From NCBI RefSeq assembly GCF_002917925.1, contig NZ_PPFE01000002.1, positions 595,301 to 659,300 of the forward strand: DNA of 64,000 bases, written 5' to 3'. Below the pieces are notes generated by a model, which saw nothing but the letters and a program-made list of their open reading frames with translations, made no database searches and was not told the origin of the DNA. Positions 8,375 through 17,429 of this stretch are shown one piece after another (positions within the stretch are counted from its first letter, which is position 1; each line of letters starts with the position of its first letter). This DNA is from Roseovarius confluentis. GTDB lineage: Bacteria > Pseudomonadota > Alphaproteobacteria > Rhodobacterales > Rhodobacteraceae. The translations under genes were made by a program, and so were the position numbers.

Positions 8375-8884
8375 ATGAGCAAATCGAAGAAGTCCGAGTT
8401 TCGCCCTGACGATTACGTTGTGTACCCTGCGCACGGCGTTGGCCAGATCATGTCGATCGAGAAGCAGGATATCGCCGGGATCGAACTGGAACTGTTCGTG
8501 ATCTCGTTCGAAAAGGACAAGATGACGCTGCGGGTTCCGACCCACAAGGCGACCGAAATCGGCATGCGCAGCCTGTCGAGCCCCGACGTGGTGTCGAAGG
8601 CGATGACCACGCTGAAAGGCAAGGCCAAGGTGAAAAAGGCGATGTGGTCGCGCCGGGCGCAGGAATACGAACAGAAGATCAATTCGGGCGACCTGATCGC
8701 GATTGCCGAGGTGGTGCGCGACCTGCATCGCACGGACGACCAGCGCGAGCAGAGCTATTCCGAGCGCCAGTTGTACGAGGCGGCGCTGGAGCGTCTGACC
8801 CGCGAAGTGGCCGCCGTCAGCGGTGGCGACGAGGTGCAGGCGGCCAAGGAAGTCGACGAGGTCTTGATCTCGCGCGCGGCCTGA
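8375..8884 (+). CDS. carD: CarD/CdnL-family RNA polymerase-binding transcription factor
   Basis: A 169-residue CarD/CdnL-type regulator. Residues 10-70 form the Tudor-like RNA polymerase interaction domain (DDYVVYPAHGVGQI, LRVPTHKATEIGMR); the remainder is the helical DNA-binding domain, including KMxxR-like helices and the conserved W in AMWSRRAQEYEQKI near residue 90. In bacteria CarD binds the RNA polymerase beta subunit and stabilises open promoter complexes, mainly at housekeeping promoters. A long 311-base leader region precedes it and a strong terminator follows it, so it is probably transcribed alone. Confidence 0.9.
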   Translation: MSKSKKSEFRPDDYVVYPAHGVGQIMSIEKQDIAGIELELFVISFEKDKMTLRVPTHKATEIGMRSLSSPDVVSKAMTTLKGKAKVKKAMWSRRAQEYEQKINSGDLIAIAEVVRDLHRTDDQREQSYSERQLYEAALERLTREVAAVSGGDEVQAAKEVDEVLISRAA

Positions 8885-8908
8885 TACGGATCGGAAATTG
8901 AAGGGAAA

Positions 8909-8940
8909 GGCCGTGCCGAAGGGTGCGGCCTTTTCTTTTC
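8909..8940 (+). terminator. Rho-independent terminator after carD
   Basis: A nine-base stem starts GGCCGTGCC, is closed by loop GAAG and is completed by GGTGCGGCC with two G-T pairs. TTTTCTTTTC follows directly. It begins 24 bases after the carD stop. Confidence 0.85.
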
Positions 8941-8955
8941 TGCGCTGATCGGAGA

Positions 8956-8978
8956 GATCCCGGATCAAGTCCGGGATC
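8956..8978. repeat. Short palindromic repeat, family C
   Basis: Perfect nine-base arms GATCCCGGA and TCCGGGATC flank a five-base loop TCAAG. The same design (CCCGGATC..GTCCGGG) recurs at 23134-23154, so it is an interspersed repeat rather than a private terminator. No T run follows. Confidence 0.75.
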
Positions 8979-9016
8979 GCATTTGATGACCATGTATGCG
9001 CAGGTAAAACGCCAGC

Positions 9017-10945
9017 CTATGCTTCCTTGCGGTCGTTGGAAATGTCGTCTGCGGCCTTCTCCTCGAGCTGTGACAGAAGCATGGTCTGCAATTCCGCCTC
9101 CAACTCCTTGGCGCGCTTGATATAGGCACCGTTCTGGATGGTTGGAATGTTGGGGTCCCACAAGGCGGCGAGGTCGCGGACAGAGTCGCGGTCGTGGTGG
9201 TAGAAGGTCTTTTGCAACTCTGCTGCCTCGAACTCCGTGAGCCCCATGTTTTCCAGCACATAGCGCCCAGCCCGGAGGGAGCTGTCGAAAAGTTCCCGCA
9301 CGATGTCGTCTGCGCCGGCCTTGTAAAGGCGGAAGACGTGGGTGCGGTCGCGGGCGCGGGCCACGATATGCAGGTCGGGCCGCTCGCGCCGGGCAAAGGC
9401 CACGAGGCGGGTGGTGGCGTCCGCGTCGTCGAGCGCGGCCACGAGCACCTTGGCATCGGCAAGACCAGCCGCGTGCAGCAGGTCGGGCCGGCCGGGATCG
9501 CCCAGAAAGCCCTTGATGCCGAAGCGGCGCATCCGCTGGATCGCGGCAAGGTCGTGATCGAGAACGACCGTCTCGAACCCCGAGGAGCGGACCATGCGGT
9601 TGACCACCTGCCCGAAGCGACCGATGCCGGCGATGATCACGGGGCCTTTTGCGTCGATCTCGTCGGGTTCCTGGGCCTCGGACGGATCGATCATGCGGGG
9701 GGCCAGATAATCGTAGAGAATGAAGAGCAGCGGCGTGATTAGCATGGAAATGGCGATGACCAGCAGCAGCGTCTCGCGCAGTTCGGGCGGGATCACGTTG
9801 TTCTGACCCGAGAAATTGATCAGCACGAAGCCAAACTCGCCTGCCTGGGCAAGGCCCAGCGTGAAGAGCCAGAGGTTGCGCCCCTTAAGGCCGAAGATCC
9901 GGCCCAGCCCGTAGAGGATGCTGCCCTTGATCAGGATGATGGCAAAGGCCAGCCCCATGATCGTGAAGAACGAGGCGAAGAGGATCGAGAAGTTGATGCC
10001 CGCGCCCACGGTGATGAAGAAGAGGCCCAGAAGCAGGCCCTTGAAAGGCTCGATATCGCTTTCCAGCTCGTGCCGGAACTCGGACGAGGCAAGGACGACG
10101 CCCGCGAGGAAAGCGCCGAGAGCGGGTGAGAGACCCACGAGGTTCATCACGAAAGCGATGCCCACGACGATCAACAGCGCCAGCGCGGTATACATTTCGC
10201 GCAGACGGGCGTGATGGATGAAACGAAACACCGGGCGGGTGGCGTAGACGCCGAAGATGATGATGCCGGCCACCGCGCCCAGTGTCAGAAGGGTCACGCC
10301 CCAGGCGGGCAGGCTGTCAATCATGGACTGCGCAACCTGGACCGGCGCGCCTCCGTGGTCGCCCTCGGCGGTGTGGCCCTCGTCAGCCAGCCGTTGCAGG
10401 GTTTCGCCCAAGATCATGTCCGGCGTCTTGGGCAGGGCCAGAAGCGGCAGGAAAGCCAGCATCGGGATGACGGCGATGTCCTGTGTCAGCAGAACAGAGA
10501 AGGTCGATCGCCCGCCGCCGGTTTGCATAAGGCCCTTTTCCGACAGGGTTTGCAGAACGATGGCGGTCGAGGACAGCGCGAAGACCATGCCGATGGCCAG
10601 CGCCACGGACCACACCACGCCGAGCGCCATGCAGCCAAGCATCACCGCTGCAGTGGTCAGCGTGATCTGGAGGCCCCCCAGTCCGATCAGCTTGTGCCGC
10701 ATGTCCCAGAGCGCTTTGGGTTCCAGCTCCAGCCCGATGATGAAGAGCATCATGACCACGCCGAACTCGGCGAAATGCTGCAATTCCTCGGCGTCGTGGC
10801 CGCCCAGGAGGCCGGGAATGTGGCCGATGGCGATACCGGCGGCGAGATAGCCAAGAACCGAGCCCAGCCCCAGCCGGGCGGCGAGCGGCACCGCGATCAC
10901 GGCGGCGGCGAGGAAAACGGTGGCCTGAAAGAAAAACCCTTCCAT
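9017..10945 (-). CDS. Kef-type cation:proton antiporter (CPA2) with RCK domain
   Basis: A 642-residue inner-membrane protein. The first 390 residues are a CPA2 sodium/proton-exchanger domain of about 12-13 helices, opening with VFLAAAVIAVPLAARL and including FIIGLELEPKALW and GAFLAGVVLASSEFRHELE. A Rossmann-type RCK/TrkA-N domain begins near residue 412 (PVIIAGIGRFGQVVNRMV) and carries the D of VVLDHD expected to contact nucleotide. This is the layout of KefB/KefC potassium-efflux systems gated by glutathione adducts. No KefF/KefG-type partner gene lies beside it, so glutathione gating is not established. It is flanked by the divergent 1002-residue gene region and the carD terminator. Confidence 0.87.
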   Translation of the reverse strand: MEGFFFQATVFLAAAVIAVPLAARLGLGSVLGYLAAGIAIGHIPGLLGGHDAEELQHFAEFGVVMMLFIIGLELEPKALWDMRHKLIGLGGLQITLTTAAVMLGCMALGVVWSVALAIGMVFALSSTAIVLQTLSEKGLMQTGGGRSTFSVLLTQDIAVIPMLAFLPLLALPKTPDMILGETLQRLADEGHTAEGDHGGAPVQVAQSMIDSLPAWGVTLLTLGAVAGIIIFGVYATRPVFRFIHHARLREMYTALALLIVVGIAFVMNLVGLSPALGAFLAGVVLASSEFRHELESDIEPFKGLLLGLFFITVGAGINFSILFASFFTIMGLAFAIILIKGSILYGLGRIFGLKGRNLWLFTLGLAQAGEFGFVLINFSGQNNVIPPELRETLLLVIAISMLITPLLFILYDYLAPRMIDPSEAQEPDEIDAKGPVIIAGIGRFGQVVNRMVRSSGFETVVLDHDLAAIQRMRRFGIKGFLGDPGRPDLLHAAGLADAKVLVAALDDADATTRLVAFARRERPDLHIVARARDRTHVFRLYKAGADDIVRELFDSSLRAGRYVLENMGLTEFEAAELQKTFYHHDRDSVRDLAALWDPNIPTIQNGAYIKRAKELEAELQTMLLSQLEEKAADDISNDRKEA

Positions 10946-11175
10946 GGGACTCCTGCGAAGTTTTCGGGAGTGGGGCGACGCGCCGCCACGGTCAGAGTAT
11001 GCGTTGCGGGTGACACTTGTGCAAACGGCTTGGCACTGGATCGGAACGTGGCCGCTGTTTTTTCAGCCACTGGTCCATTCGGTGCGCCTTTTGCCGATGT
11101 TCAGAGTATATAAAATAGCGGGTGTGCCTTGCTTTTCGGGCAAACCAACTATGCGACTGTCAGTCGGGGACGGGG

Positions 11176-14100
11176 TCAGCCGCGCGGCATGGTGAGCGTG
11201 ACCGAGCGCCCAGATTTCACGTAGCGCAGTTCGCTGGTTCCGATGGCGGCGACGCGCCCGCCGTCGAGCCGGTCGCCGACCTTGACCTTCTTGTAGCTGC
11301 CATTCGCCAGCCGCACGAGGGCGCGGCGGTTGGAGTTGCTGCCGTAGACGCCGATCAGGTTGACCCGGCGCATACGCAGCGCGTTCTTTTCAGTCGCGGC
11401 GCGGGCGACCGTGGTCGGCGTCGGGCCGCTGGGCGAAATGCGCTGATTGCGGGGCACGGCAGCGGCGGCGGTGCGGGCTTCTTGCTGTTCGGCAAGGCGC
11501 TTGCTGCGCTGGACGATGCGGTCGAAGTTGCGGGGACGGACGTTGGGCTTGACCGACACCTTGACCGCCTGGGCCGTCGCCCCGGCAAAGGGGTCGGGGG
11601 CGGGAACCGCGGCAGCGGCCTGGACCGCGGCGTTGACCGCCTCGGGGTCGGGCGAGACTGCCTCTGACGTGGCCGCCGCAGCTGCTTCGGCGGCAGTGGA
11701 GGCGGCGGCCTGTTCTGCCAATTGCTGGGCGCTTTGAGGGCGCAGGCGGGGGCGCAGGGAGGCAAGCTCGTCCCGGGTGCGACCGCCGAGCGTTTCGCGC
11801 TGATTGGTTTCGGCAAGGTCGCCGGGGCGGACGCGGGGACGCAGCGCGGCGATGCGTTCAAGCGCTTCGATGCGCGCGGCGGCCTCGGCCGGGTCCTCGC
11901 CCGGCTGAGCAAGGGTTTCTGCCGGGCGGTCAGGGGGCACGAGCGCGGGTTGACCGGCATAGACCAACACGCCGTCGGGGCTCGTTGCGCCTTCGGGGGT
12001 TGGCTGAACGAGGCCGCGCGTGTCCATGGTGAACATGGTGTCGGCGGCGGCCGGATCGGCGGGGGTGTCGGGGCGTGTGTCGCCGCGCAGGCTTTCGGGG
12101 GCGGGCAGGGCGACGGCGTCCTGTTCGACGACTTTCGGATCGATCGAGGTAAGGTAGAAATCGTCGAGCGTTTGTGCTCCGGGATCGGAGGGCGCGTCCG
12201 GGGCGCGTTGCCAGATGCCGGTGACGGCGTAGCGGGTGCGTGCCTGCTGATCGGTCAGTTCGGCCGGGCTTGGCTCTGGCTGCGGGTCGGCGCGGGTTGG
12301 CTCTGCGCCGTCGGAGGTGACGCCGGGCAAGGCGGCGAGAACGCTTTCGCCGTCCTCTTCGGCCTCGGTTTCGGGCGCGGTGGCGGTGTCGCCGGGCGGC
12401 AGCTCGGCGTCGGGGGTGGCGGCGATCTGTTCCTGGGGATCGGGATCGCCGCGCAAGACACGAGAAATGCCGTCTTCGAGGAAGATCGAGGCCCAGGCGG
12501 CCACACCTACGAGGAAGATCAGCAGAACGGCGGTGAGGATCAGACCGAGGAAGCGCGGCTTGCCCCCGACGGAGGCGGATTTGCGCGCGCCGAAGACCGT
12601 CATGCGTTGGCGTTCCTGCTCGCGCTGGGCCTCGGGAGTGGGCCGCGTGGCGGTGCGCGCGGCTTGACGCTTGTCGGGCTTGGGGGCCTTTCGGCGGGAG
12701 AAGAAGGAGAGCGGGCCGGAGGGCGGCGCGGCGGAGGGGGACGACCTCGCAACTGCGGGTGCCGCGAGGGGGGCATTGGGCGTATCATCGGGAAGATCGA
12801 AAGGCGCCGGGTCGGTGCGGTCGGCCATGAAGGCCGGCGGCGGGGGAATGTCGGCGCCATCGTCAGGGTCATCGGGGACAGGCGCGGCCGCCACTCCGTC
12901 GTCCTGAGGCAGGTCGTCATCCGCCGGGGCGAGACGGCTGTCGTCGGAGGGACGCAGCGATGCGCCGATTCGCGCGGCGGCGTCCGCCGGCAGTGCGTCT
13001 TGAGGCCTGCCGGTTACCTTGGCCGCGGCGGTGTCGGCGGTCGGGGGCGGTGCCGCGGTAAGCGTGGGTTCGGCGCGGGGCGCCTCGCTGGGTGGTGTTT
13101 CGTGGGACGCGGTCGCGGCATCGCGTGTTGCACCGGTCAGGCGGCGCGGTACCGTGGGCAGCTCGTCGCGCCGGGCGCGGATCGAGCTGAAGGCGACGGC
13201 TGGCGCGGCATCGGGCGCGGGCGGGTCGGCGGGCTTTTCCGCGACAGCCTCGGCACCTTCGTTCTGCGTTTCAGGGCCAGTGTCCTTGGGGCTGGCCTGT
13301 GTGACAGCATCCTCGTCGCCAAGCCCTGGTGTGGGGCTTGGGGGAATGTCCGGGTTCGGTGTCGGCGTCGGTTCGGGCGGGATGTCAGGCACCGGATCGG
13401 TGTCGGGCTCGATCTCGGGGTCCGGCGCGGGGGGCGTGCCGGGTACGGGCGGAACCTCGGGTTCGGGCTGTGGCGGAAGGTCCGGCTGTGGCGCAGGCGG
13501 TACCTCGGGCCGTGGCGGCGGCGGGAGGTCGGGTTCGGGCGTTGGCGGCACCTCCGGATCGGGCGATGCGCCGGCTTCGGGTGCGCCTTCGAGGTCGGCC
13601 TCGGGTGCGGCGTCCGCCGTTGCGGCGGGCATGGGGGCGATGCCGATGACGCGGATCGCGGCGGTGTCGCGGTCGATGCGCCCGCCTTCAGGCAGAAGGG
13701 AGGGTGCGGCTTTGGTTTCGCCGAACCATGGCTCGCCAACGAAATCGCGGCCCTCGGGGACAGCGACGAAACAAAGCGGGTTGAAACCGTGTTCGGTGGC
13801 GAAGGCCTCGGCCTCGGTCAGGGTTTCGCGGGCGACGGCGGCGACATGCACTTGCCCGGCGGAGATCGACCAGTCATAGGCCAGATCATCGACCGCGTAG
13901 GGTGTCGCCCCGTTGAGCGCGCGGTGTACGGCAGAGGCGATCTCGTCCGGTTCGAGCCCTTCCGAGTCGAACTGAATAAAGCGTATCTGGTCGTTGGGGA
14001 CGACCAGCTTGGAGCGGATAGGATTGCTGTCGAGGTCTTCCGCTCGCTGGCGGAGGTCCGAGAGCGCGCCGGTCAGGTCCGTGTTGTCGAGGCTGACCTC

Positions 14101-14184
14101 ACCCACCATGTGCCAGCCGGGGAAGGCACGATGCAGAAGGCTGATGCCTTCAAAGGACAGGGTCAGGGCAAAATTCGGTTTCAT
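11176..14184 (-). CDS. Large single-span membrane protein with PilM/GspL-like N-end and PilP/GspC-like C-end
   Basis: A 1002-residue protein I cannot assign to a named family. Residues 1-150 look like a degenerate PilM/GspL actin-like lobe (LTLSFEGISLLHRAF; LVVPNDQIRFIQF; a VHRALNGATPYAVDDLAYDW segment). Residues about 200-300 are a proline-rich tract of repeated PEP/PDLPP/PEVPP units. Acidic, Ala/Pro-rich disordered sequence continues to a single transmembrane helix near residues 542-562 (LILTAVLLIFLVGVAAW). The periplasmic part is again low-complexity until the last 65 residues (VNLIGVYGSNSNRRALVRL, KVKVGDRLDGGRVAAIG), which resemble the C-terminal domain of PilP/GspC. It suggests a fused envelope-spanning secretion or pilus-like component; that is inference. 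No pilus or secretion gene neighbours it. Confidence 0.7.
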   Translation of the reverse strand: MKPNFALTLSFEGISLLHRAFPGWHMVGEVSLDNTDLTGALSDLRQRAEDLDSNPIRSKLVVPNDQIRFIQFDSEGLEPDEIASAVHRALNGATPYAVDDLAYDWSISAGQVHVAAVARETLTEAEAFATEHGFNPLCFVAVPEGRDFVGEPWFGETKAAPSLLPEGGRIDRDTAAIRVIGIAPMPAATADAAPEADLEGAPEAGASPDPEVPPTPEPDLPPPPRPEVPPAPQPDLPPQPEPEVPPVPGTPPAPDPEIEPDTDPVPDIPPEPTPTPNPDIPPSPTPGLGDEDAVTQASPKDTGPETQNEGAEAVAEKPADPPAPDAAPAVAFSSIRARRDELPTVPRRLTGATRDAATASHETPPSEAPRAEPTLTAAPPPTADTAAAKVTGRPQDALPADAAARIGASLRPSDDSRLAPADDDLPQDDGVAAAPVPDDPDDGADIPPPPAFMADRTDPAPFDLPDDTPNAPLAAPAVARSSPSAAPPSGPLSFFSRRKAPKPDKRQAARTATRPTPEAQREQERQRMTVFGARKSASVGGKPRFLGLILTAVLLIFLVGVAAWASIFLEDGISRVLRGDPDPQEQIAATPDAELPPGDTATAPETEAEEDGESVLAALPGVTSDGAEPTRADPQPEPSPAELTDQQARTRYAVTGIWQRAPDAPSDPGAQTLDDFYLTSIDPKVVEQDAVALPAPESLRGDTRPDTPADPAAADTMFTMDTRGLVQPTPEGATSPDGVLVYAGQPALVPPDRPAETLAQPGEDPAEAAARIEALERIAALRPRVRPGDLAETNQRETLGGRTRDELASLRPRLRPQSAQQLAEQAAASTAAEAAAAATSEAVSPDPEAVNAAVQAAAAVPAPDPFAGATAQAVKVSVKPNVRPRNFDRIVQRSKRLAEQQEARTAAAAVPRNQRISPSGPTPTTVARAATEKNALRMRRVNLIGVYGSNSNRRALVRLANGSYKKVKVGDRLDGGRVAAIGTSELRYVKSGRSVTLTMPRG

Positions 14185-14314
14185 TTACAACGCTCTGGCA
14201 CCACGGACCCGGCAGGGGGCTCCCCCTGCCGCCATTGGATTCTACAGCAGCTTACCGCCGAGGGAAAGGCAAACACCGATCACGAATTTCGCGATCGGCG
14301 GAGACCCCCGGCGG

Positions 14315-15616
14315 TCAGGCGCTGGCCTTGGCCAGAGCCTGTTCCAGATCTGCGATGATGTCGTCCGCATCCTCGCAGCCGATCGAGATACGCACCACGT
14401 TGGGCGCCGCCCCGGCCGCCGTCTGCTGTTCCGGGGTCAGCTGGCGGTGGGTGGTGGAGGCCGAGTGGATGATGAGCGAGCGGGTGTCGCCGAGGTTGGC
14501 GACGTGACTGAAGAGCTCGAGATTGTCCACCAATTTGACGCAGCCCTCGTAGCCCGATTTCAACGCGACGGTGAAAAGCCCGCCCGCGCCCTTGGGGCAG
14601 ACGGTCTTGACGCGCTTGTGATAGGGCGAGGATTTGAGCCCGGCATAGGTGACCGCCTCGACCGCGTCGTGCTTTTCCAGCCAGGCGGCGACGGTTTCGG
14701 CGTTCTCGACGTGTTTCTGCATGCGCAGGGACAGCGTCTCGATCCCCATCAGGGTGTAGTGCGCGGCTTGCGGGTTCAGCGTCATGCCGAGATCGCGCAG
14801 GCCGATGGCGATGCCGTGGAAGGTGAAGGCGAGCGGGCCGAAGGTCTCGTGGAACTTCAGGCCGTGATAGGCGGGTTCGGGTTCCGAGAGGGACGGGAAC
14901 TTGTCGGAGGCGGACCAGTCGAACGTGCCGGAATCCACCACGACGCCGCCGGTGACGGTGCCGTTGCCGGTAAGGAACTTGGTCATGGAATGCACGACCA
15001 GCGTCGCGCCATGTTCGATCGGGCGGCAGAGGTACGGCGTGGCCGACGTGTTGTCGACGATCAGCGGCAAGCCGGCGGCATCGGCGACGTCGGCCACGGC
15101 GCGCAGGTCGGCGATGTGGCCGCCCGGGTTGGCGATGGATTCGCAGAAGACGGCGCGGGTGTCATCGTCGATGGCCGCCTTGATGGCGTCCATGTCGTCG
15201 ATATCGACGAACTTGGCCGACCAGCCGAAGCGCTTGATGGTCTGGCTGAACTGCGTGACCGAACCGCCGTAGAGGCGGGTGGAGACGACCACGTTCTTTC
15301 CCGGACCCATTAGCGGGAAAAGCGCCATGATCTGGGCGGCGTGCCCCGATGAACAGCAGACGGCGCCGGCGCCTCCCTCGAGCGTGGCGACGCGTTCCTG
15401 AAGCACGGCCACGGTGGGGTTGGTCAGGCGGGAATAGATGAAGCCGACTTCCTGAAGGTTGAACAGGGCGGCGGCATGTTCGGCGTCGCGGAACACGTAG
15501 GCGGTCGACTGGTAGATCGGCGTCTGGCGCGCGCCTGTGGCCGGGTCGGGCCGGGCGCCGGCGTGGATTTGCAGTGTGTCGAAGCCGAACTGGTGGATGC
15601 GGTCGTCGTCGGACAT
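14315..15616 (-). CDS. metY: O-acetylhomoserine sulfhydrylase / aminocarboxypropyltransferase (MetY)
   Basis: A 433-residue PLP-dependent enzyme of the Cys/Met metabolism family. It makes homocysteine from O-acetylhomoserine and sulfide. The PLP lysine is in VVHSMTKF (Lys213); [11 protein letters not shown] and [13 protein letters not shown] are further cofactor-site signatures. Its length of about 430 is that of MetY rather than the shorter MetB/MetZ. The start has GGGAGG upstream. I looked for a SAM-II or SAM-V riboswitch in the leader and did not recognise one. It is transcribed alone, since the next minus-strand gene lies beyond a 300-base repeat-bearing gap. Confidence 0.92.
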   Translation of the reverse strand: MSDDDRIHQFGFDTLQIHAGARPDPATGARQTPIYQSTAYVFRDAEHAAALFNLQEVGFIYSRLTNPTVAVLQERVATLEGGAGAVCCSSGHAAQIMALFPLMGPGKNVVVSTRLYGGSVTQFSQTIKRFGWSAKFVDIDDMDAIKAAIDDDTRAVFCESIANPGGHIADLRAVADVADAAGLPLIVDNTSATPYLCRPIEHGATLVVHSMTKFLTGNGTVTGGVVVDSGTFDWSASDKFPSLSEPEPAYHGLKFHETFGPLAFTFHGIAIGLRDLGMTLNPQAAHYTLMGIETLSLRMQKHVENAETVAAWLEKHDAVEAVTYAGLKSSPYHKRVKTVCPKGAGGLFTVALKSGYEGCVKLVDNLELFSHVANLGDTRSLIIHSASTTHRQLTPEQQTAAGAAPNVVRISIGCEDADDIIADLEQALAKASA

Positions 15617-15919
15617 GGAAAGCCTCCCTTATGGCGTTTGTCATTTGGGTAAGCGATGGCGGGACGCAGGACAAGCGTATTGCGTCCGGGCCGGGGGTGG
15701 CCTGCCCATGCGGGCACAGCCGCTGACGGGGCGAAAAAGGCCGGTGCCGCATATTGGGGCCTAGGACGGATTGAGTATTTACGGCAAGAAAAAGCCGGGG
15801 CGTGGCTAAAGCGTTTTGCGGTAAACTTGGATCACAACTTATCGCGAAACGCGGCACAACGGCCAATCGTTGCACGCGTTTCGCCTTTCGCTGAAGGCTC
15901 AGGTCAAAGGCGAAACGCT
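15617..15919. other. Intergenic region upstream of metY
   Basis: The part next to metY (15617-15800) holds its Shine-Dalgarno and presumably its promoter; no gene is seen there. The rest, from 15804 to the neighbouring stop codon, is a family B inverted repeat described separately. Confidence 0.6.
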
Positions 15920-15925
15920 TTAGCC
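15804..15925. repeat. Family B interspersed inverted repeat (GGCTAAAGCGTTTC arms)
   Basis: Outer arms GGCTAAAGCGTTTTGC (15804-15819) and the near-perfect complement ending GAAACGCTTTAGCC (to 15925) enclose about 90 bases. The right half itself folds: GCGTTTCGCCTTT at 15876-15888 pairs perfectly over 13 bases with AAAGGCGAAACGC at 15906-15918. The same arm sequence recurs at 50521-50611. The TAA stop of the adjacent minus-strand gene lies within the right arm. Confidence 0.8.
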
Positions 15926-16321
15926 CCGGGGGGTGCGCCCGTAACGGCCCCTTAGCGCGGGCGCGGTGCCGGTGAGCAGGTAGAAAGCGCTTTCGACGAT
16001 GCGTCGCAAGAGGCTGCGCGGGCGGGGGGGCGGCAGGTCGTCCTCGGGTGTGAGGTCGAATGTGTCGGGATCGAGCAATTCGACCTGCTCGGTTTCGAGC
16101 GCATCGAGAAAGGCCGCGGCCTCGATGGCGCGCGAGGCCTCGACCATGACCGGCACTCCGCCAAGGGCCACTGACAGATATTGCACATTGGAAAGCGTGT
16201 GGAAGCCCGGCACGAAGACGCGGAAGCCTGCGCCCTCGAGTGCGGCGACCACCAGCATCGCATCGGACGGGCCGAAGACTTGGGCGATGCGGGTCAGACC
16301 GGGGGCGTGGCCGAGGGGCAT
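15920..16321 (-). CDS. Small hypothetical protein, DUF2007-like
   Basis: A 133-residue soluble protein. The first 75 residues (IAQVFGPSDAMLVVAALEGAGFRVFVPGF; GGVPVMVEASRAIEAAAFLDAL) resemble the DUF2007 putative signal-transducing fold; the C-terminus is Pro/Arg-rich with a short hydrophobic patch (ESAFYLLTGTAPAL). Its ATG overlaps the stop of the upstream glycosyltransferase-like gene (TGATG), so the two are coupled. The stop codon is formed by a family B repeat arm. The function is unknown; the DUF2007 match is from memory and only moderate. Confidence 0.7.
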   Translation of the reverse strand: MPLGHAPGLTRIAQVFGPSDAMLVVAALEGAGFRVFVPGFHTLSNVQYLSVALGGVPVMVEASRAIEAAAFLDALETEQVELLDPDTFDLTPEDDLPPPRPRSLLRRIVESAFYLLTGTAPALRGRYGRTPRG

Positions 16322-17322
16322 CAGCGCATCCAGAAGCCGTTGCGGCGAATGGTGTTTCGGATTGCCTGCTCCTTGCGGGGCATGTTCTCGCGGTCGAAGA
16401 GGTCGCGCACCTTGTGGCCGCGGCCGTGGTAGATCATGAACTTGATGGCGTCGTGGTTCTTGAGCAGTTTCTTGACCGGGTTGGGGGCGCTGATCTCTTC
16501 CAGCAGGGTGACGACATCATCGTTCTCGCGGGCGTAGAGCAGCGGCAGCAGGCGGTAATGGCACGACACCTCGCCGTCGAGCAAACCGGCGGGCAGCGTG
16601 TCGCGACCGCCGCCGAGGGAATGAATGACGAGCGGTAGCGCCACCTGGTCGAGCCAGGGGTCGAGAGACTGGCAGACCAGTTCGGGGGGCGGGTCGTCGC
16701 GGATCGCCAGCGCGTAGTCGAGGAAGCGCTGACCGAAGACATGCGGGCATTTGTAGAAGAAGAAGCCGGCGTTGAAATAAAGGTAGCGGCGCCAGTATTC
16801 GTCGGGCAGCGACGTGTCGAGCGACGATTCGAAATCAAGCCCGAACTTGTCGTAGAGCGACTTCCACGTTTGGGTGTAGCCGGGACCGTAGAGCTGGATT
16901 TCGGGCCATGTGCCTTCGCGTTTCAGGGAGGCGGTGGGGCGGTCGAAATCGAAGGGCACGCGGGAGAGGTCGCCGGTGATCAGAGTGTCGGTGTCGAAGA
17001 ACACGAACGGCTCGTCCTTGGGCAGGGCGGTCAGGCATTCGATCTTGTTGCCGTAGGGATAGGCGTGGCCGAAATGCTTCGTCTCGAAGGGAACGATCTC
17101 GGCGCCATAGCTTTCCAGCAGGGCGCGGATGTCGCCGCGCATGGTCGGGTCGTTCTTCCACAGTGGGCCGGGCTGAGGCTCGGCCACGAAAAGGCGGCCG
17201 GAAAATCCGGGGCTGCGGGCGCGCAGGGAGGCGGCGAAGAGCACGGCCTCGAATTGAAGCCGCCCGGCGTGGCCGACAACCACGATATTGAACGCTTGGT
17301 TTTTCGCTTTTGTCGCGGCCAT
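16321..17322 (-). CDS. GT-A fold glycosyltransferase-like protein
   Basis: A 333-residue soluble protein. FVFFDTDTLITGDL near residue 108 contains a DxD motif typical of metal-dependent GT-A (GT8-like) glycosyltransferases that bind nucleotide sugars. An N-terminal Rossmann-like start (FNIVVVGHAGRLQFEAVLFAASLR) and the later YFNAGFFFYKCP (acceptor-side N-A-G-F motif) support this. No membrane helix is seen. It heads a two-gene unit with the DUF2007-like gene. The sugar and acceptor cannot be inferred; no polysaccharide genes lie nearby. Confidence 0.7.
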   Translation of the reverse strand: MAATKAKNQAFNIVVVGHAGRLQFEAVLFAASLRARSPGFSGRLFVAEPQPGPLWKNDPTMRGDIRALLESYGAEIVPFETKHFGHAYPYGNKIECLTALPKDEPFVFFDTDTLITGDLSRVPFDFDRPTASLKREGTWPEIQLYGPGYTQTWKSLYDKFGLDFESSLDTSLPDEYWRRYLYFNAGFFFYKCPHVFGQRFLDYALAIRDDPPPELVCQSLDPWLDQVALPLVIHSLGGGRDTLPAGLLDGEVSCHYRLLPLLYARENDDVVTLLEEISAPNPVKKLLKNHDAIKFMIYHGRGHKVRDLFDRENMPRKEQAIRNTIRRNGFWMR

Positions 17323-17429
17323 AATCCGGTCACGCCTGCCTGAACTGCCCTTTCGGGGCAGTATAGGCGGTGCGGTGCGGTTGCGCGAGAGGCAGTTGCG
17401 CAGATTTTTGAAAGGAAAGGTATTTTCGG

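Noticed and set aside
14255..14300. CCGATC...GATCGG inverted repeat after the 1002-residue gene as a terminator
   Set aside because: It lies upstream of that gene's start on its coding strand and beyond the metY stop without a T run, so it has no clear role.
11722..14358. Long plus-strand open frame opposite the 1002-residue gene
   Set aside because: Gly/Arg-rich composition caused by the proline-rich codons of the real gene read in reverse; no ribosome site or family match.
15617..15800. Possible SAM riboswitch upstream of metY
   Set aside because: I looked for the SAM-II and SAM-V conserved pseudoknot segments and could not match them; only a normal Shine-Dalgarno is clear.
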